A stretch of DNA of 64,000 nucleotides. Source: Phytophthora quininea (taxonomy: Eukaryota; Oomycota; Peronosporomycetes; Peronosporales; Peronosporaceae). Under the pieces are notes generated by a model, which saw only the letters and a program-made list of their open reading frames with translations, did no database searches and was not told where the DNA came from. Positions 55,951 through 64,000 of this stretch are shown here, piece after piece; position 1 is the stretch's first letter, and every line of letters begins with the position of its first letter. Both the position numbers and the translations under genes were made by a program. The stretch is from positions 1-64,000 of the forward strand of contig JAAVTG010000565.1 in NCBI GenBank assembly GCA_011947345.1. Direction: 5' to 3'.

Positions 55951-56597
55951 CGCGACCACTAATTTTAATCCTAAAAGCAACTGATCGCTTGTTTTAGGTA
56001 AAGTTCCTGGTGTTGAAGTGAATAATGCCAAAGTGCGTCAGCCTGTCAGGCGCCAGTTTGCTGGCAAGGAATGGTAAGAACATTCGATCTCGGTTTGAAG
56101 TTCTTGAGTCACCAAACATCAGTCGCAACGAGAGGAGGGTTTGTAGGATGCCTCGCCGTCTACAACAAGTAGAGGGAGGCTGAGATTTTGTGGCATGGTA
56201 TGATGCCGCTGAAGGTCTTTTTTGACATGTGAGTTCACTCACTCAATTCTTGCTGATGGACCCCTTCTGCAAAGCGCTCAACATTTTTATCCGTTTCGTC
56301 AGAAGTTTCCTTCGCACGAAACGAATCACCGCTGTCGCCTTTGGCTGCTGACTCCTTGGTGCTTGGTCTCAACTACGAGTGCATGGCTCCTACAGCCTTG
56401 TCGATACCTAGATAGCTGTCGCCAGCTATCTGCGCCTGTCAGGTTAACACGCCGTGTCGCTCGACTACATAACCTCGCTCAAGACGAGGAGGCACTTGGC
56501 TGGCCCTAAATTGTCCGTTGGCGAGGGCCCGCTCCATCCGAGCCTGTCTCCAAGTCCAGCACCACCTCACTTTCCAACGTATTACACCCCCAACACA
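55951..56597. other. Divergent intergenic region between DXO and kinase copy 3; no gene
   Basis: About 650 bp with short frames only. A stretch without ATG runs in frame into the kinase from about 56454. Its sequence (SLDYITSLKTRRHLAG) has no counterpart in the other kinases and is treated as leader. Confidence 0.45.
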
Positions 56598-59153
56598 ATG
56601 CACGATGGTCCAGTCATCAAGCTGGGTGGGGTTGTCTGGTTTGAAGCGGTCATTCTCGTGGGCTACGCCGTCATGTGTCTGCTGTGCTTGCTGCTCATTA
56701 TTTACCTGCGAGTCAACCGTCGAGAAGCCTTCAAAGGAGACATCTACGCGTCCCGTAAAATCATTCTGCCAGCGTTCGAGCCGCTGCTGTGGATTTTGGC
56801 CTTCAGCACGGGCGTCTACGTCGTCTTCTTCAGCGTCGCATTGAGCACCCAGCTCTACACGGTGGGCTTCCCCAATATCGATCGAGAATGGTTCTACGCC
56901 GGTCGACAATTCGTCTTTGTACTGGTGCTCATGTTCCTGTGTCAGAAGAGTGTGTCGGGTCCTGCGTTGCGGTCCGCAGTCGCGAGATCTCTGCTGCTGT
57001 CTTGTTATACGGTACCGGTCGTGTATCTGTTCACCATCTACCTGCCGAGCAAGCTCAACTTGCTCTTCTTCGTGAAACTTGGAGGTCGTCCGTTGCTGCT
57101 GGTCGTCGTGGTGTACGTGACGATGATCCGTCCACCGGTGGGTCGAGCGAACCCGCAGGTTTTGAGACTCCATGGCTGGTTCATCACCACCTACCACATC
57201 TTCCTCGTGCTCTACAGCCTCTCGCAGCAGTACTTTGAAGAGACGGTCTGGTATCCGATCCTCACGTACGTGGTCGTCATTTGGAGCTCCTTCTGCCCAC
57301 TGTTGATCTGGTGGTTGCTGCGAGCCGATACCGAGTACTGGAGAGGAATGGGCAAGCGAGCGTGCTCGCTCCAACATGTCGTTCATCATACAACCGAGCC
57401 GGCCAACACCGTCCGACCAAGTATCGTCAATGAGAATACCTCGTCTCATGGTCTCCACGTGCTCATCGAAGTGCATCGCAAGTTCCTGATCGACTTTGCT
57501 CACCTGGAGCTCAAGGGGAAAATCAATGCTGCTACGAACGCCATCATGTTCCATGGAGTGCTGCGGTCGAGAGCTGACGTCGCAGTGAAAGTGTATACAC
57601 CTCGACATTTTACTGAAGAAGTGGTGGCGGAGTTCTCCCACGAGGCGGCGCTGTGTGCGTCCTTGACCCACCCAAACATTGTCGAGTTCTACGGCATGTG
57701 CGTGTGTCCTCCGACGATTTGTTTGGTGGCCGAACTGTGCCAGTGCACGCTGGAGGAAATGCTGCTAGCACAGGTCGACGATTTCGGTCAACATGGCGGA
57801 GCTAGTGTCCAGAGGATGGAGCTCACTGTCGCCTACATGTTGGACTGCGCGCGTGCAGTGGCGTACGTGCACAGCTTCACGCCGCCATTCCTCCACCGCG
57901 ACATTAAACCGGCGAACTTTCTGCTTGACGGGGACAACACGGTCAAGCTCACAGACTTCAGCGACTCGCGACGCCTTCCCAACGAATTGCCAGTGTCAAG
58001 TGCGGGGATCTACAGCAGTGGACCGCAGCCAATCTCGAAGCAAAAGCCTCTTCTCAAGCCGAAAATGACGGTGACTGGAACGGTCGACTACATGGCACCG
58101 GAGATGATCGGGAGTCGAACGGGCCTGGCCACCTACGCCGAAGCTGCCGACGTGTACTCGCTGGCCATCACCTTCTGGGATATGCTCCACCCAGGCCACG
58201 AGAAATACCCAGACACGAACAACAACCACTGGTTGGTGTTCGAAGAAGTTCTAGGCGGGTCTCGTCCTCCGCTGGAATTCGACGACGACGACGACGACGA
58301 GTTTGTGCCTCTGGGACTACGTGAACTCATTCTGAGTGCTTGGCAGAAAGACCCCGACGCTCGACCCACTGCTCAGGACGTCGTCAGCGAGCTCGAGAAG
58401 ATCCAAGAAGAACTGCTGGCAGTGCTGGCTCAGGACCTGCTCGAGACGGAGAACGAAGGTTGCAGTCCCGTGACGATGCCATTGTCTGGGGAGCGCGTGG
58501 TCGATCGCATGGAAGAGCTGAGGGTGATTCAAACGGACAGTGAAGGCCTTCGTCTCGGTCGTGCGCTCATGGACGCGGGCTTTCTGCACCACCTCGAGCA
58601 CAACTGTGGCTTCCGAAACAACGACAGCTCGCTCTACGTGCTGGACGACGACAACATTAGTTTCTGTCAGCCGCTGGCCATTCTGGAGGAAGTCGACGGC
58701 TCTCAAGAGTCCGATATCGCTCCCCACGTTTCGCAGAGCTGTCCAGGGTATCAGTTGGTGTCGTCTTCCTCCAAGCCGAAGCTGCGCAAGCGGGAACGGT
58801 TGCTGTCTCACTTGACGTCGACGTTCTCGAGCAGTGTGCAAAGCGGGTCTGAAAGTGGTCGGTCGCTAGGAAGTGACTGCGCTTGTCGACTGTTGGGACG
58901 GCTGGAAAACGTGCCGATGACTCCCGTCAGCGGTCGAAAGCGACGACGCAAAGGCCGAGCCGCAATGAGTCGGAACAGCAGCGCCAGCAGCATCTTCAGC
59001 CACAGCAACTCCACGAGCTTGTTAACACCGAAGCGGTGGAATCTGCGGCGGAAAACCGAGCCAGAGAACTCGCTCCGCAGCAGATTGCTGGAAGGAGAGC
59101 AGCAGCAGCACGTCATCGATTTTGGGCTGGACGTCGTGACCCCTCGGCACTAG
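56598..59153 (+). CDS. 7-TM receptor-like TKL kinase (GPCR-TKL), copy 3
   Basis: 851 residues from the ATG at 56598 (MHDGPVIKLGGVVWFEAVIL). From GYAVMCLL onward it is almost identical to copy 1: same seven membrane segments, same KINAATNAIMFHG in place of a glycine loop, same FLHRDIKPANFLL, same LTDFSDSRRLP with DFS, and the same DEP-like half domain (GLRLGRALMDAGFLHHLEH). One glutamine is missing from the C-terminal run, and FCQPL replaces LCQPL. The first ~22 residues and their DNA are clearly different from copy 1, and the upstream regions are unrelated. The frame is intact. The gene is divergent from DXO and followed by 200 bp of shared 3' flank, then the retrotransposon. Confidence 0.88.
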   Translation: MHDGPVIKLGGVVWFEAVILVGYAVMCLLCLLLIIYLRVNRREAFKGDIYASRKIILPAFEPLLWILAFSTGVYVVFFSVALSTQLYTVGFPNIDREWFYAGRQFVFVLVLMFLCQKSVSGPALRSAVARSLLLSCYTVPVVYLFTIYLPSKLNLLFFVKLGGRPLLLVVVVYVTMIRPPVGRANPQVLRLHGWFITTYHIFLVLYSLSQQYFEETVWYPILTYVVVIWSSFCPLLIWWLLRADTEYWRGMGKRACSLQHVVHHTTEPANTVRPSIVNENTSSHGLHVLIEVHRKFLIDFAHLELKGKINAATNAIMFHGVLRSRADVAVKVYTPRHFTEEVVAEFSHEAALCASLTHPNIVEFYGMCVCPPTICLVAELCQCTLEEMLLAQVDDFGQHGGASVQRMELTVAYMLDCARAVAYVHSFTPPFLHRDIKPANFLLDGDNTVKLTDFSDSRRLPNELPVSSAGIYSSGPQPISKQKPLLKPKMTVTGTVDYMAPEMIGSRTGLATYAEAADVYSLAITFWDMLHPGHEKYPDTNNNHWLVFEEVLGGSRPPLEFDDDDDDEFVPLGLRELILSAWQKDPDARPTAQDVVSELEKIQEELLAVLAQDLLETENEGCSPVTMPLSGERVVDRMEELRVIQTDSEGLRLGRALMDAGFLHHLEHNCGFRNNDSSLYVLDDDNISFCQPLAILEEVDGSQESDIAPHVSQSCPGYQLVSSSSKPKLRKRERLLSHLTSTFSSSVQSGSESGRSLGSDCACRLLGRLENVPMTPVSGRKRRRKGRAAMSRNSSASSIFSHSNSTSLLTPKRWNLRRKTEPENSLRSRLLEGEQQQHVIDFGLDVVTPRH

Positions 59154-59358
59154 TTTAGCTTCTTCGCGAGCACATTGTACACTAATCTGAAAAGCATTTT
59201 ATGGAGGCCGGTGGTTGAAATTGTCATGACAGACTGAGAGTGATGTCGACGTCGGTGGCAACGAAACGAATGTTATGACGGTAAATCGTCTTCAGAGTGT
59301 GCACTTTATCAAGCGTCTGCATGGATTGGAGCTTTCTTGTCCGGTGTGTTTTGGCCAC
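56670..59358. repeat. Inverted long duplicate of kinase gene, copy 3
   Basis: The inverse counterpart of 40725-43430. The homology ends at GTGGCC at about 59353-59358, immediately next to the terminal ACA of the presumed LTR. Confidence 0.88.
58278..58301 (+). repeat. GAC trinucleotide run encoding an Asp tract
   Basis: Seven or so consecutive GAC codons give a poly-Asp loop inside the kinase domain. The same run is present in copy 1 at about 41790-41813 on the minus strand. Confidence 0.8.
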
Positions 59359-59581
59359 TGTCAACTTCTGCGGATCGACAGGTGTGCACGAAGGTGAGGA
59401 AGAGGTGTCGGTTTGCGAGGTTGTTTGAGGTTGTTGAGACTGCTGAGGTACTGAGGCTCGGTTGTTGTTGCGCTTGTGTTGGTGAGGGCAAAATGCAGAA
59501 TGAATATATTTTTGTTGGTTTAGTTGCTATGAAGGCCCTCTGTTTCTCTTTTCTCCTAGTGCCTCGCTCTAGGGAACTACA
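59359..59581 (-). repeat. Candidate 3' LTR of the Ty3/gypsy element
   Basis: On the minus strand the stretch begins TGTAGTTCCCTAGAGCG and ends AAGTTGACA, i.e. TGT...ACA termini, 223 bp. It lies 36 bp after the last coding stop of the element. The 5' LTR is outside the window, so the call cannot be confirmed by self-comparison. The right-hand limit next to kinase homology supports its outer end. Confidence 0.5.
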
Positions 59582-59617
59582 CCATGTTCACGCACTGACA
59601 ATCCTTGCTGCTGGAGA

Positions 59618-59917
59618 TTACTGTTGTTGAAGTTCTTCCAGCGTCTTTCGTGTACGGCGCACGGGTTGCTGCTTTCCTGCGTGGCTTCGTGGGTTGGCGT
59701 CCGCCGCCAGAAGCTGACAATCTCCCCGCGAAGAATTGCGCTTGGCGCGTTGCTGCTCCCGCAGCTCTTGTAGTAGGCGTTTCCAATGGACGACGTGCTT
59801 GATATCCTTCTCTCTTTCCCAAGTGCACTCGGACATGGGTTCGCCAAGCCACTTTACCAAGTACTCCGGCTTCCAGTTAAATTGGCGCTTCGCCACGAGG
59901 CGCTCAACGATGCGCAT
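59618..59917 (-). CDS. Chromodomain at the end of the retrotransposon integrase
   Basis: The sequence MRIVERLVAKRQFNWKPEYL then VKWLGEPMSECTWEREKDIK is a canonical chromodomain (aromatic and WE-type residues at Y, W and W/E positions). It is followed by a basic tail (QQRAKRNSSRG) ending in a Gln run at 59618. The segment is in a different frame from the pol reading frame that stops at 59947. The linker before it, ETPVELPDENDDDG, is in the chromodomain frame, so one shift separates them. In chromoviruses this module steers integration to chromatin marks. Confidence 0.85.
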   Translation of the reverse strand: MRIVERLVAKRQFNWKPEYLVKWLGEPMSECTWEREKDIKHVVHWKRLLQELREQQRAKRNSSRGDCQLLAADANPRSHAGKQQPVRRTRKTLEELQQQ

Positions 59918-59946
59918 GCCGTCGTCGTCGTTCTCGTCCGGCAGCT

Positions 59947-62900
59947 CTACTGGCGTTTCTTTGCTTTTGGGCGATTGCGGAAGCGCTCGTACTGCTCTGG
60001 ATACGGAGCCAGTAGATCCACATTGAAAGATGGATGAACACGTCGAAAACGGTTTGGTAGCTTCAGCCTAGCCACATTTTCGTTGACCATGAACTCAATG
60101 GCGAATGGTCCCACGAGACGTGCCGCCAACTTCGCCTTTGTGAGCTCTGTGTTGTGGGCCACTTTCTTGAACGAAAGGTTTTCTGTCTTCAGCAATACCA
60201 AGTCACCCGCTTTGAAGTCTGGCTCTACGCGTCGTTTATCGTAGTATTCCTTCTGCTTCTGCTTGGCATCCAGCAAAGTTTGCTGGGCTTGCTCAACGAT
60301 TTCACGCCGTCGTTCGGCAAACTGTCGGGCGAACTCTGCCTTTGTATGCAGTGGTTTCGATGCACGGTTATTGGTCATGCTGCCTGGATGTCGTGCAACA
60401 CGACCACTGTCGATCTCGAAGGGTGTAAGGCCCGTTGAAGCGCTAACCAGCGTTGCGTGCGCAAACTCGACGGTCCCCAGAAGATCTGACCAGTCCGAGC
60501 CGTGAACACTCGTCATACAGCGAAGAGAGTCCTCCAGAACCCTGTTCTGCCGCTCCACTTGGCCGTCTGCTTGCGCACGATGAGCCGTCGTCATCCTCAA
60601 TTTCACTCCCATAATCTTCATCAGCTCTTGCCAAAAGGCTGCCGTGAAGCGAGGGTCTCGATCGCTCACAATTTGCTCTGGCAGGCCGTGGTGGCGAACC
60701 ACCGAATCAAAGAACACCCGAGCACAGTCTGCAGCTGTAGCGGTCGAGTTCATCGGTGCATACTTCGCTCGCTTGGAGAGCAAGTCTACTGCTACTTGGA
60801 TGCAATCAAATCCATTCGAAGTCGGCAGACCAGTCACGTAGTCAACTCCGACATGTTTCCAACATTCTGATGGCACTTCTAGTGGAATCAGCTTGCCTTT
60901 CTTCCTTGAACTCGAAACTTTAAACTTGTTGCACGTCAAGCAGCTTTGTACGTAGTCATTCACATCCACATTCATCTCCTTCCAGTAGTACCACTGAGAC
61001 AGCTTGGCCAGCGTTCGAGGTACTCCTGGGTGGGCAGCACCGTCATGAAACTCGGCTAGCACTTTCGTGCGAAGATCGTAGTCATTTGGGACACAGATCG
61101 TGTCCACCACGTCTCCGGTCTGGCGGTAAACAAGTCCATCCTTTCGGTAGTAGACTCCTTCGTTCATGGCATGGGGCTCGTCGGTCAACACATCAGCGAA
61201 TTCATTGTCGCGGAGGTAACCGGCGCCGAACCGCGAACGCATGTCCTTGGACAGCGCCACCGTTGTTGCATAGCGCGTAGCACTGTTCACGCTCAGCTCG
61301 AGACGCTGTTGATCCATGACTGGGCGAGCTCGGCCAGTATCCACCCTCCGTTGCTGGTTGTCCAGGAAAAGATGCAAGTCGTAGGAGTTTCGTGATGCGA
61401 GTTCATTCATCAGACGTTGGCGCTCAGCAATTAGCTGCTGTGCCTGGCGACAAGTGTCGGAGCACGAGTGAATATTTACCACACTCACGTGAAGATCCTG
61501 ATCGCTGCGACTCGAATTGCTTTCCGAATCGTCTGGCGTAATTGCCTCCTCTGGATGCTCGTGCCCATCGTCTTCATCTTGTACGTGCCGTGACAAAGCG
61601 TCTGCAACTATATTCTGCACACCCTTGACATGGTGCAGCTCAAAGTCAAATTGCGAGAAGAAATCAAGCCACCTCGCCAGTTTGGCGGACACGTTAGGGT
61701 GGTGGAGAAACCAGCGGCACGAACTATTATCCGTGTAAACGAAAAAGTGTCTGCCGTGTAAGTAGTGTCTCCACTTCGCCAGCGCAAGTTTAATGGCAAA
61801 CAGCTCCTTTTCGTGAGCAGGCCAGTTCACTTCGTGCTTGCCCAGTTTCTTCGAGAGGAAAGCAACGGGATGATCGAATCCATCGTGACGCTGTGAAAGA
61901 ACAGCACCGCAGCAGTGCTTCGACGCATCTGTTGTAACCACAAACTCCTCATCGAAGTTCGGCAGTCGCAATATTGGAGCTTGTTGTAGAGCGGCTTTAA
62001 TCACTAGAAACGCATTTTCTTGATACGCCGTCCACTGCCAAGGCTTATCCTTCTTGACCAAGTCGCTAAGCGGGAGAACGATATCTGAGAACCGATGAAT
62101 AAATCGTCGGTAATATCCTGCGAGACCCAGGAAACTTTGTAGCTCCTTCACCGTTGTTGGAACTTTCCACTGCTCGATCGATGATGTCTTTGTCTGGTCG
62201 ACTTGGAGCCCTTTGCTCGATATCGTGTGCCCTAGGAAATTTACCGATGACTGCGCAAAGACACACTTTTCGAGCCGTGCAAACAGTTTCTCAGCACGAA
62301 GTACTTCAAACACAGTTCGTAGATGTTGCTCGTGTTCAGCCAATGAAGCAGAGTATATGCAAATGTCATCGAGATAAACCACCACGAACTCAAATTTTCT
62401 CAATAGAAGCCGCATCAATCTCGACCAGATCCCTGGCATGCCGGCCACGCCCATCGGGGCAACACACCAATGGTAAGTCTCCGTTCCTGTCCGGAAAGCG
62501 GTGTAGGGACGACACGCTGGCTTGACGCGCATCTGATGGTACCCCTGCGCGAGATCGATGACACTAAAGATCACAGCTCTGGCCATTTGATCGAAAAGTT
62601 CCTCGATGTTTGGCAACGGGATCTTTGGAACCAGTGTTTGGCTGTTTAAGTACCGGTAATCGACCACCCATCGGATAGGCGCTGTAGGATTTCCGCTGCG
62701 GATCCATTCGCGACGACTCTGCTGTTTTCCCGTCTTTCGATCACGCTTGGGAATTCCAAACACATTTGATACCCATGGAGAATCGCTGATCTCGATCCAT
62801 TGCTTCTCCAAAAGGTCATCTACAAAATCTTGCAGTGCTTCTTGCTCCGTCTTCGAAAGTCGGAACGGAGCCCGGCTGCTTGGACGAGCGTCCGCTTTCA

Positions 62901-63603
62901 AGTTCAACTCAAATTCCACACTGCGCTCAGGAGGCAGTCCGGTCGGTAATACAGCTGGAAAGACGTCCTTGAACTCTGCAAGTAGACGCTTTATTTCTTC
63001 TGGATACTCTCCGTCTTCTTCAGCAGCTGTAACTTTGACGTGGTAGAAGTTGAAATCGTGTTGTGGAGCAATAAATTCTCGCTGCTGAGCATCTTCAGCG
63101 GTAATAGGCACATGTAGGTAAGCGGCGCTGATATCCGGAAATACGGACAAGGAAGATGCTAACTTCACCTCGTGCGTTTGCCAGTTAATGCAGGGGTTGA
63201 ATCTCGTGAGCCACGGTTTTCCAAGAATCAGATCATGAGACGCTGGCAACTCGTATTCAGTGAAAGTGACTTCACTGCATATCATTCCGTCCATTGTCAC
63301 CGATGCCATCACTTCACGAAGTCTGACATCGCGTCGAACAGAGCCATCAAAACTCTCAACCGAAGCAACGTGCTCCTTCGCAGGACCACCCGCAATTCCA
63401 GGCCGTAACAAGTTGTGATTAGCACCACAGTCAATCAGTGCCAGTAGCGAGTATCCATTGATCATCACCTTCTCGCGAATCAAATTATGCTCAACTTCCG
63501 GTTGGATAGGTCTGTGAACTCTCGCCATGTTCACGGAATAGTTGCGGAATAATAGCGGTTCAACACTTGAAGTGTTTGTCCGCGATGCCTCAAGCACCTG
63601 CAC
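59947..63603 (-). CDS. Retrotransposon pol polyprotein: protease, RT, RNase H, integrase
   Basis: A 1,218-codon open frame without an initiating ATG at its left, as expected for a gag-pol product. Protease: SLLALIDCGANHNLLRPG, where DCG replaces the more common DSG/DTG (about residues 52-69). Reverse transcriptase: IFSVIDLAQGYHQMRV and VVYLDDICIYS with YLDD (about 410). RNase H: FVVTTDASKHCCGAVLSQR (about 540). Integrase: zinc finger HPGVPRTLAKLSQWYYWKEM with CLTCNKFK, and catalytic DDE core VGVDYVTGLPTSNGFDCIQV, IVSDRDPRFTAAFWQEL, ADGQVERQNRVLEDS. The protein ends RNRPKAKKRQ. All catalytic blocks are intact, suggesting recent activity. Confidence 0.93.
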   Translation of the reverse strand: MQVLEASRTNTSSVEPLLFRNYSVNMARVHRPIQPEVEHNLIREKVMINGYSLLALIDCGANHNLLRPGIAGGPAKEHVASVESFDGSVRRDVRLREVMASVTMDGMICSEVTFTEYELPASHDLILGKPWLTRFNPCINWQTHEVKLASSLSVFPDISAAYLHVPITAEDAQQREFIAPQHDFNFYHVKVTAAEEDGEYPEEIKRLLAEFKDVFPAVLPTGLPPERSVEFELNLKADARPSSRAPFRLSKTEQEALQDFVDDLLEKQWIEISDSPWVSNVFGIPKRDRKTGKQQSRREWIRSGNPTAPIRWVVDYRYLNSQTLVPKIPLPNIEELFDQMARAVIFSVIDLAQGYHQMRVKPACRPYTAFRTGTETYHWCVAPMGVAGMPGIWSRLMRLLLRKFEFVVVYLDDICIYSASLAEHEQHLRTVFEVLRAEKLFARLEKCVFAQSSVNFLGHTISSKGLQVDQTKTSSIEQWKVPTTVKELQSFLGLAGYYRRFIHRFSDIVLPLSDLVKKDKPWQWTAYQENAFLVIKAALQQAPILRLPNFDEEFVVTTDASKHCCGAVLSQRHDGFDHPVAFLSKKLGKHEVNWPAHEKELFAIKLALAKWRHYLHGRHFFVYTDNSSCRWFLHHPNVSAKLARWLDFFSQFDFELHHVKGVQNIVADALSRHVQDEDDGHEHPEEAITPDDSESNSSRSDQDLHVSVVNIHSCSDTCRQAQQLIAERQRLMNELASRNSYDLHLFLDNQQRRVDTGRARPVMDQQRLELSVNSATRYATTVALSKDMRSRFGAGYLRDNEFADVLTDEPHAMNEGVYYRKDGLVYRQTGDVVDTICVPNDYDLRTKVLAEFHDGAAHPGVPRTLAKLSQWYYWKEMNVDVNDYVQSCLTCNKFKVSSSRKKGKLIPLEVPSECWKHVGVDYVTGLPTSNGFDCIQVAVDLLSKRAKYAPMNSTATAADCARVFFDSVVRHHGLPEQIVSDRDPRFTAAFWQELMKIMGVKLRMTTAHRAQADGQVERQNRVLEDSLRCMTSVHGSDWSDLLGTVEFAHATLVSASTGLTPFEIDSGRVARHPGSMTNNRASKPLHTKAEFARQFAERRREIVEQAQQTLLDAKQKQKEYYDKRRVEPDFKAGDLVLLKTENLSFKKVAHNTELTKAKLAARLVGPFAIEFMVNENVARLKLPNRFRRVHPSFNVDLLAPYPEQYERFRNRPKAKKRQ

Positions 63604-63624
63604 CGAGTTGATGGATCTGATACT

Positions 63625-64000
63625 CTATCTCCCGTACCGATTGGTCTTCGGGTAAGACGACTTCATCCTGCAGTCATTCATGCGGTGCCCAGGTCGCTTG
63701 CAACGAAAGCACAAGTTCCGCTTACGGCAGTCCTCTCGACTAATTTGCCGAAAATTCACGTTATCCACTTCCATGGGAACCGCAGCCTCCACTTGGCTTT
63801 CATCACGCCTTGGTCGAGCGCCTCCGCGGTCTCCGCGTCCTTGAGTGTGTGAACGCTCGAATTCCAGCGCGACAGTAATGGCCTTTGACACTGTGGTGCA
63901 CCGACGGTAAGATACTTCTTCCCGCGTGCGCGTCACAAGACCAGGCACGAACCAAGTAATTTGATCGATGTCGCTCATATCACGCACTTGGCAGATGATC
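63625..64000 (-). CDS. Retrotransposon gag with CCHC zinc knuckle, partial at right edge
   Basis: The frame is open to the window edge and ends with TAG at 63625-63627. The nucleocapsid knuckle is CFRCKRPGHRMNDC (CX2CX4HX4C), preceded by an Arg/Gly-rich stretch (RGDRGGARPRRDES). Upstream sequence IDQITWFVPGLVTRTREEVS is typical of gypsy capsid ends. The N-terminal part lies outside. Confidence 0.85.
   Translation of the reverse strand, partial: IICQVRDMSDIDQITWFVPGLVTRTREEVSYRRCTTVSKAITVALEFERSHTQGRGDRGGARPRRDESQVEAAVPMEVDNVNFRQISREDCRKRNLCFRCKRPGHRMNDCRMKSSYPKTNRYGR

Larger units (their letters stand above)
59359..64000 (-). mobile_element. Ty3/gypsy LTR retrotransposon with chromodomain (chromovirus-like), 5' part outside window
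   Basis: The order on the minus strand is gag zinc knuckle, protease, reverse transcriptase, RNase H, integrase, chromodomain and LTR. Integrase after RT/RH identifies Ty3/gypsy, and the terminal chromodomain marks the chromovirus branch. Coding regions are largely open, with few breaks (gag/pol stop at 63625 and the shift before the chromodomain), so insertion is fairly young. Confidence 0.9.

Noticed and set aside
1..64000. CRISPR arrays, bacterial operons, tRNA or rRNA genes
   Set aside because: No spaced direct repeats of CRISPR type, no cloverleaf with an A/B box pair and no rRNA-like tract was noticed. Spliceosomal introns show the sequence is eukaryotic.

Overview
The window looks like a gene-dense nuclear segment of an oomycete, probably a Phytophthora relative. 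The evidence is short introns of about 50-80 bp with GT/AG borders, GC-rich codon choice, spacers often under 200 bp, several start regions carrying the oomycete initiator (TCAYTYY followed by CAWTTT-like sequence), and 7-TM receptor/TKL-kinase fusions, a protein class described from oomycetes. No database search was possible, so family names rest on motifs and recalled family knowledge.

Layout. 0-1.2 kb: Sec7-domain ARF-GEF running off the left edge (minus). 1.2-10.4 kb: two tandem plus-strand genes with WD40 propellers followed by an alpha-solenoid. They resemble the two TTRAY (plant TWD40-2 and TWD40-1) subunits of the TSET/TPLATE membrane-trafficking complex, and the second carries a C-terminal LamG-like domain. 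10.3-15.5 kb: a 2-kb inverted repeat with one WrbA-type NAD(P)H:quinone reductase gene per arm and a diverged, frame-broken WrbA gene in the loop; a fourth WrbA copy lies outside (15.7-16.3 kb). 16.9-18.1 kb: ribosomal protein L7. 18.3-18.7 kb: a small membrane protein. 18.7-26.8 kb: a SABRE/Hobbit/FMP27 (BLTP2) bridge-like lipid-transfer protein. 26.9-34 kb: an unknown basic protein, an ABHD17-like hydrolase, a histone-H4-fold protein sharing a 149-bp divergent promoter with an SKA3-like candidate, and an acidic protein. 34.7-40.3 kb: a coiled-coil/TRAF-finger/SAM protein. 40.9-59.2 kb: three receptor-like TKL kinases, two of them a nearly identical inverted pair 13 kb apart, enclosing a C-terminal LRR-like protein, a PH-FIG4-type phosphoinositide phosphatase, a GPI-anchored EGF-like protein and a DXO/RAI1 nuclease. 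59.4-64 kb: a Ty3/gypsy chromodomain retrotransposon (minus) running off the right edge.

Functional links are loose, as expected for a eukaryotic genome, but membrane biology recurs: ARF-GEF, TSET-like coat subunits, lipid-bridge protein, FIG4-type phosphatase and ABHD17-type depalmitoylase.

Main caveat: many genes that look functional show single-base frame breaks, and nearly all those examined are explained by one missing base. This is more likely an uncorrected assembly than mass pseudogenisation. CDS ranges below are therefore gene-level spans with introns and frame breaks described in the text.
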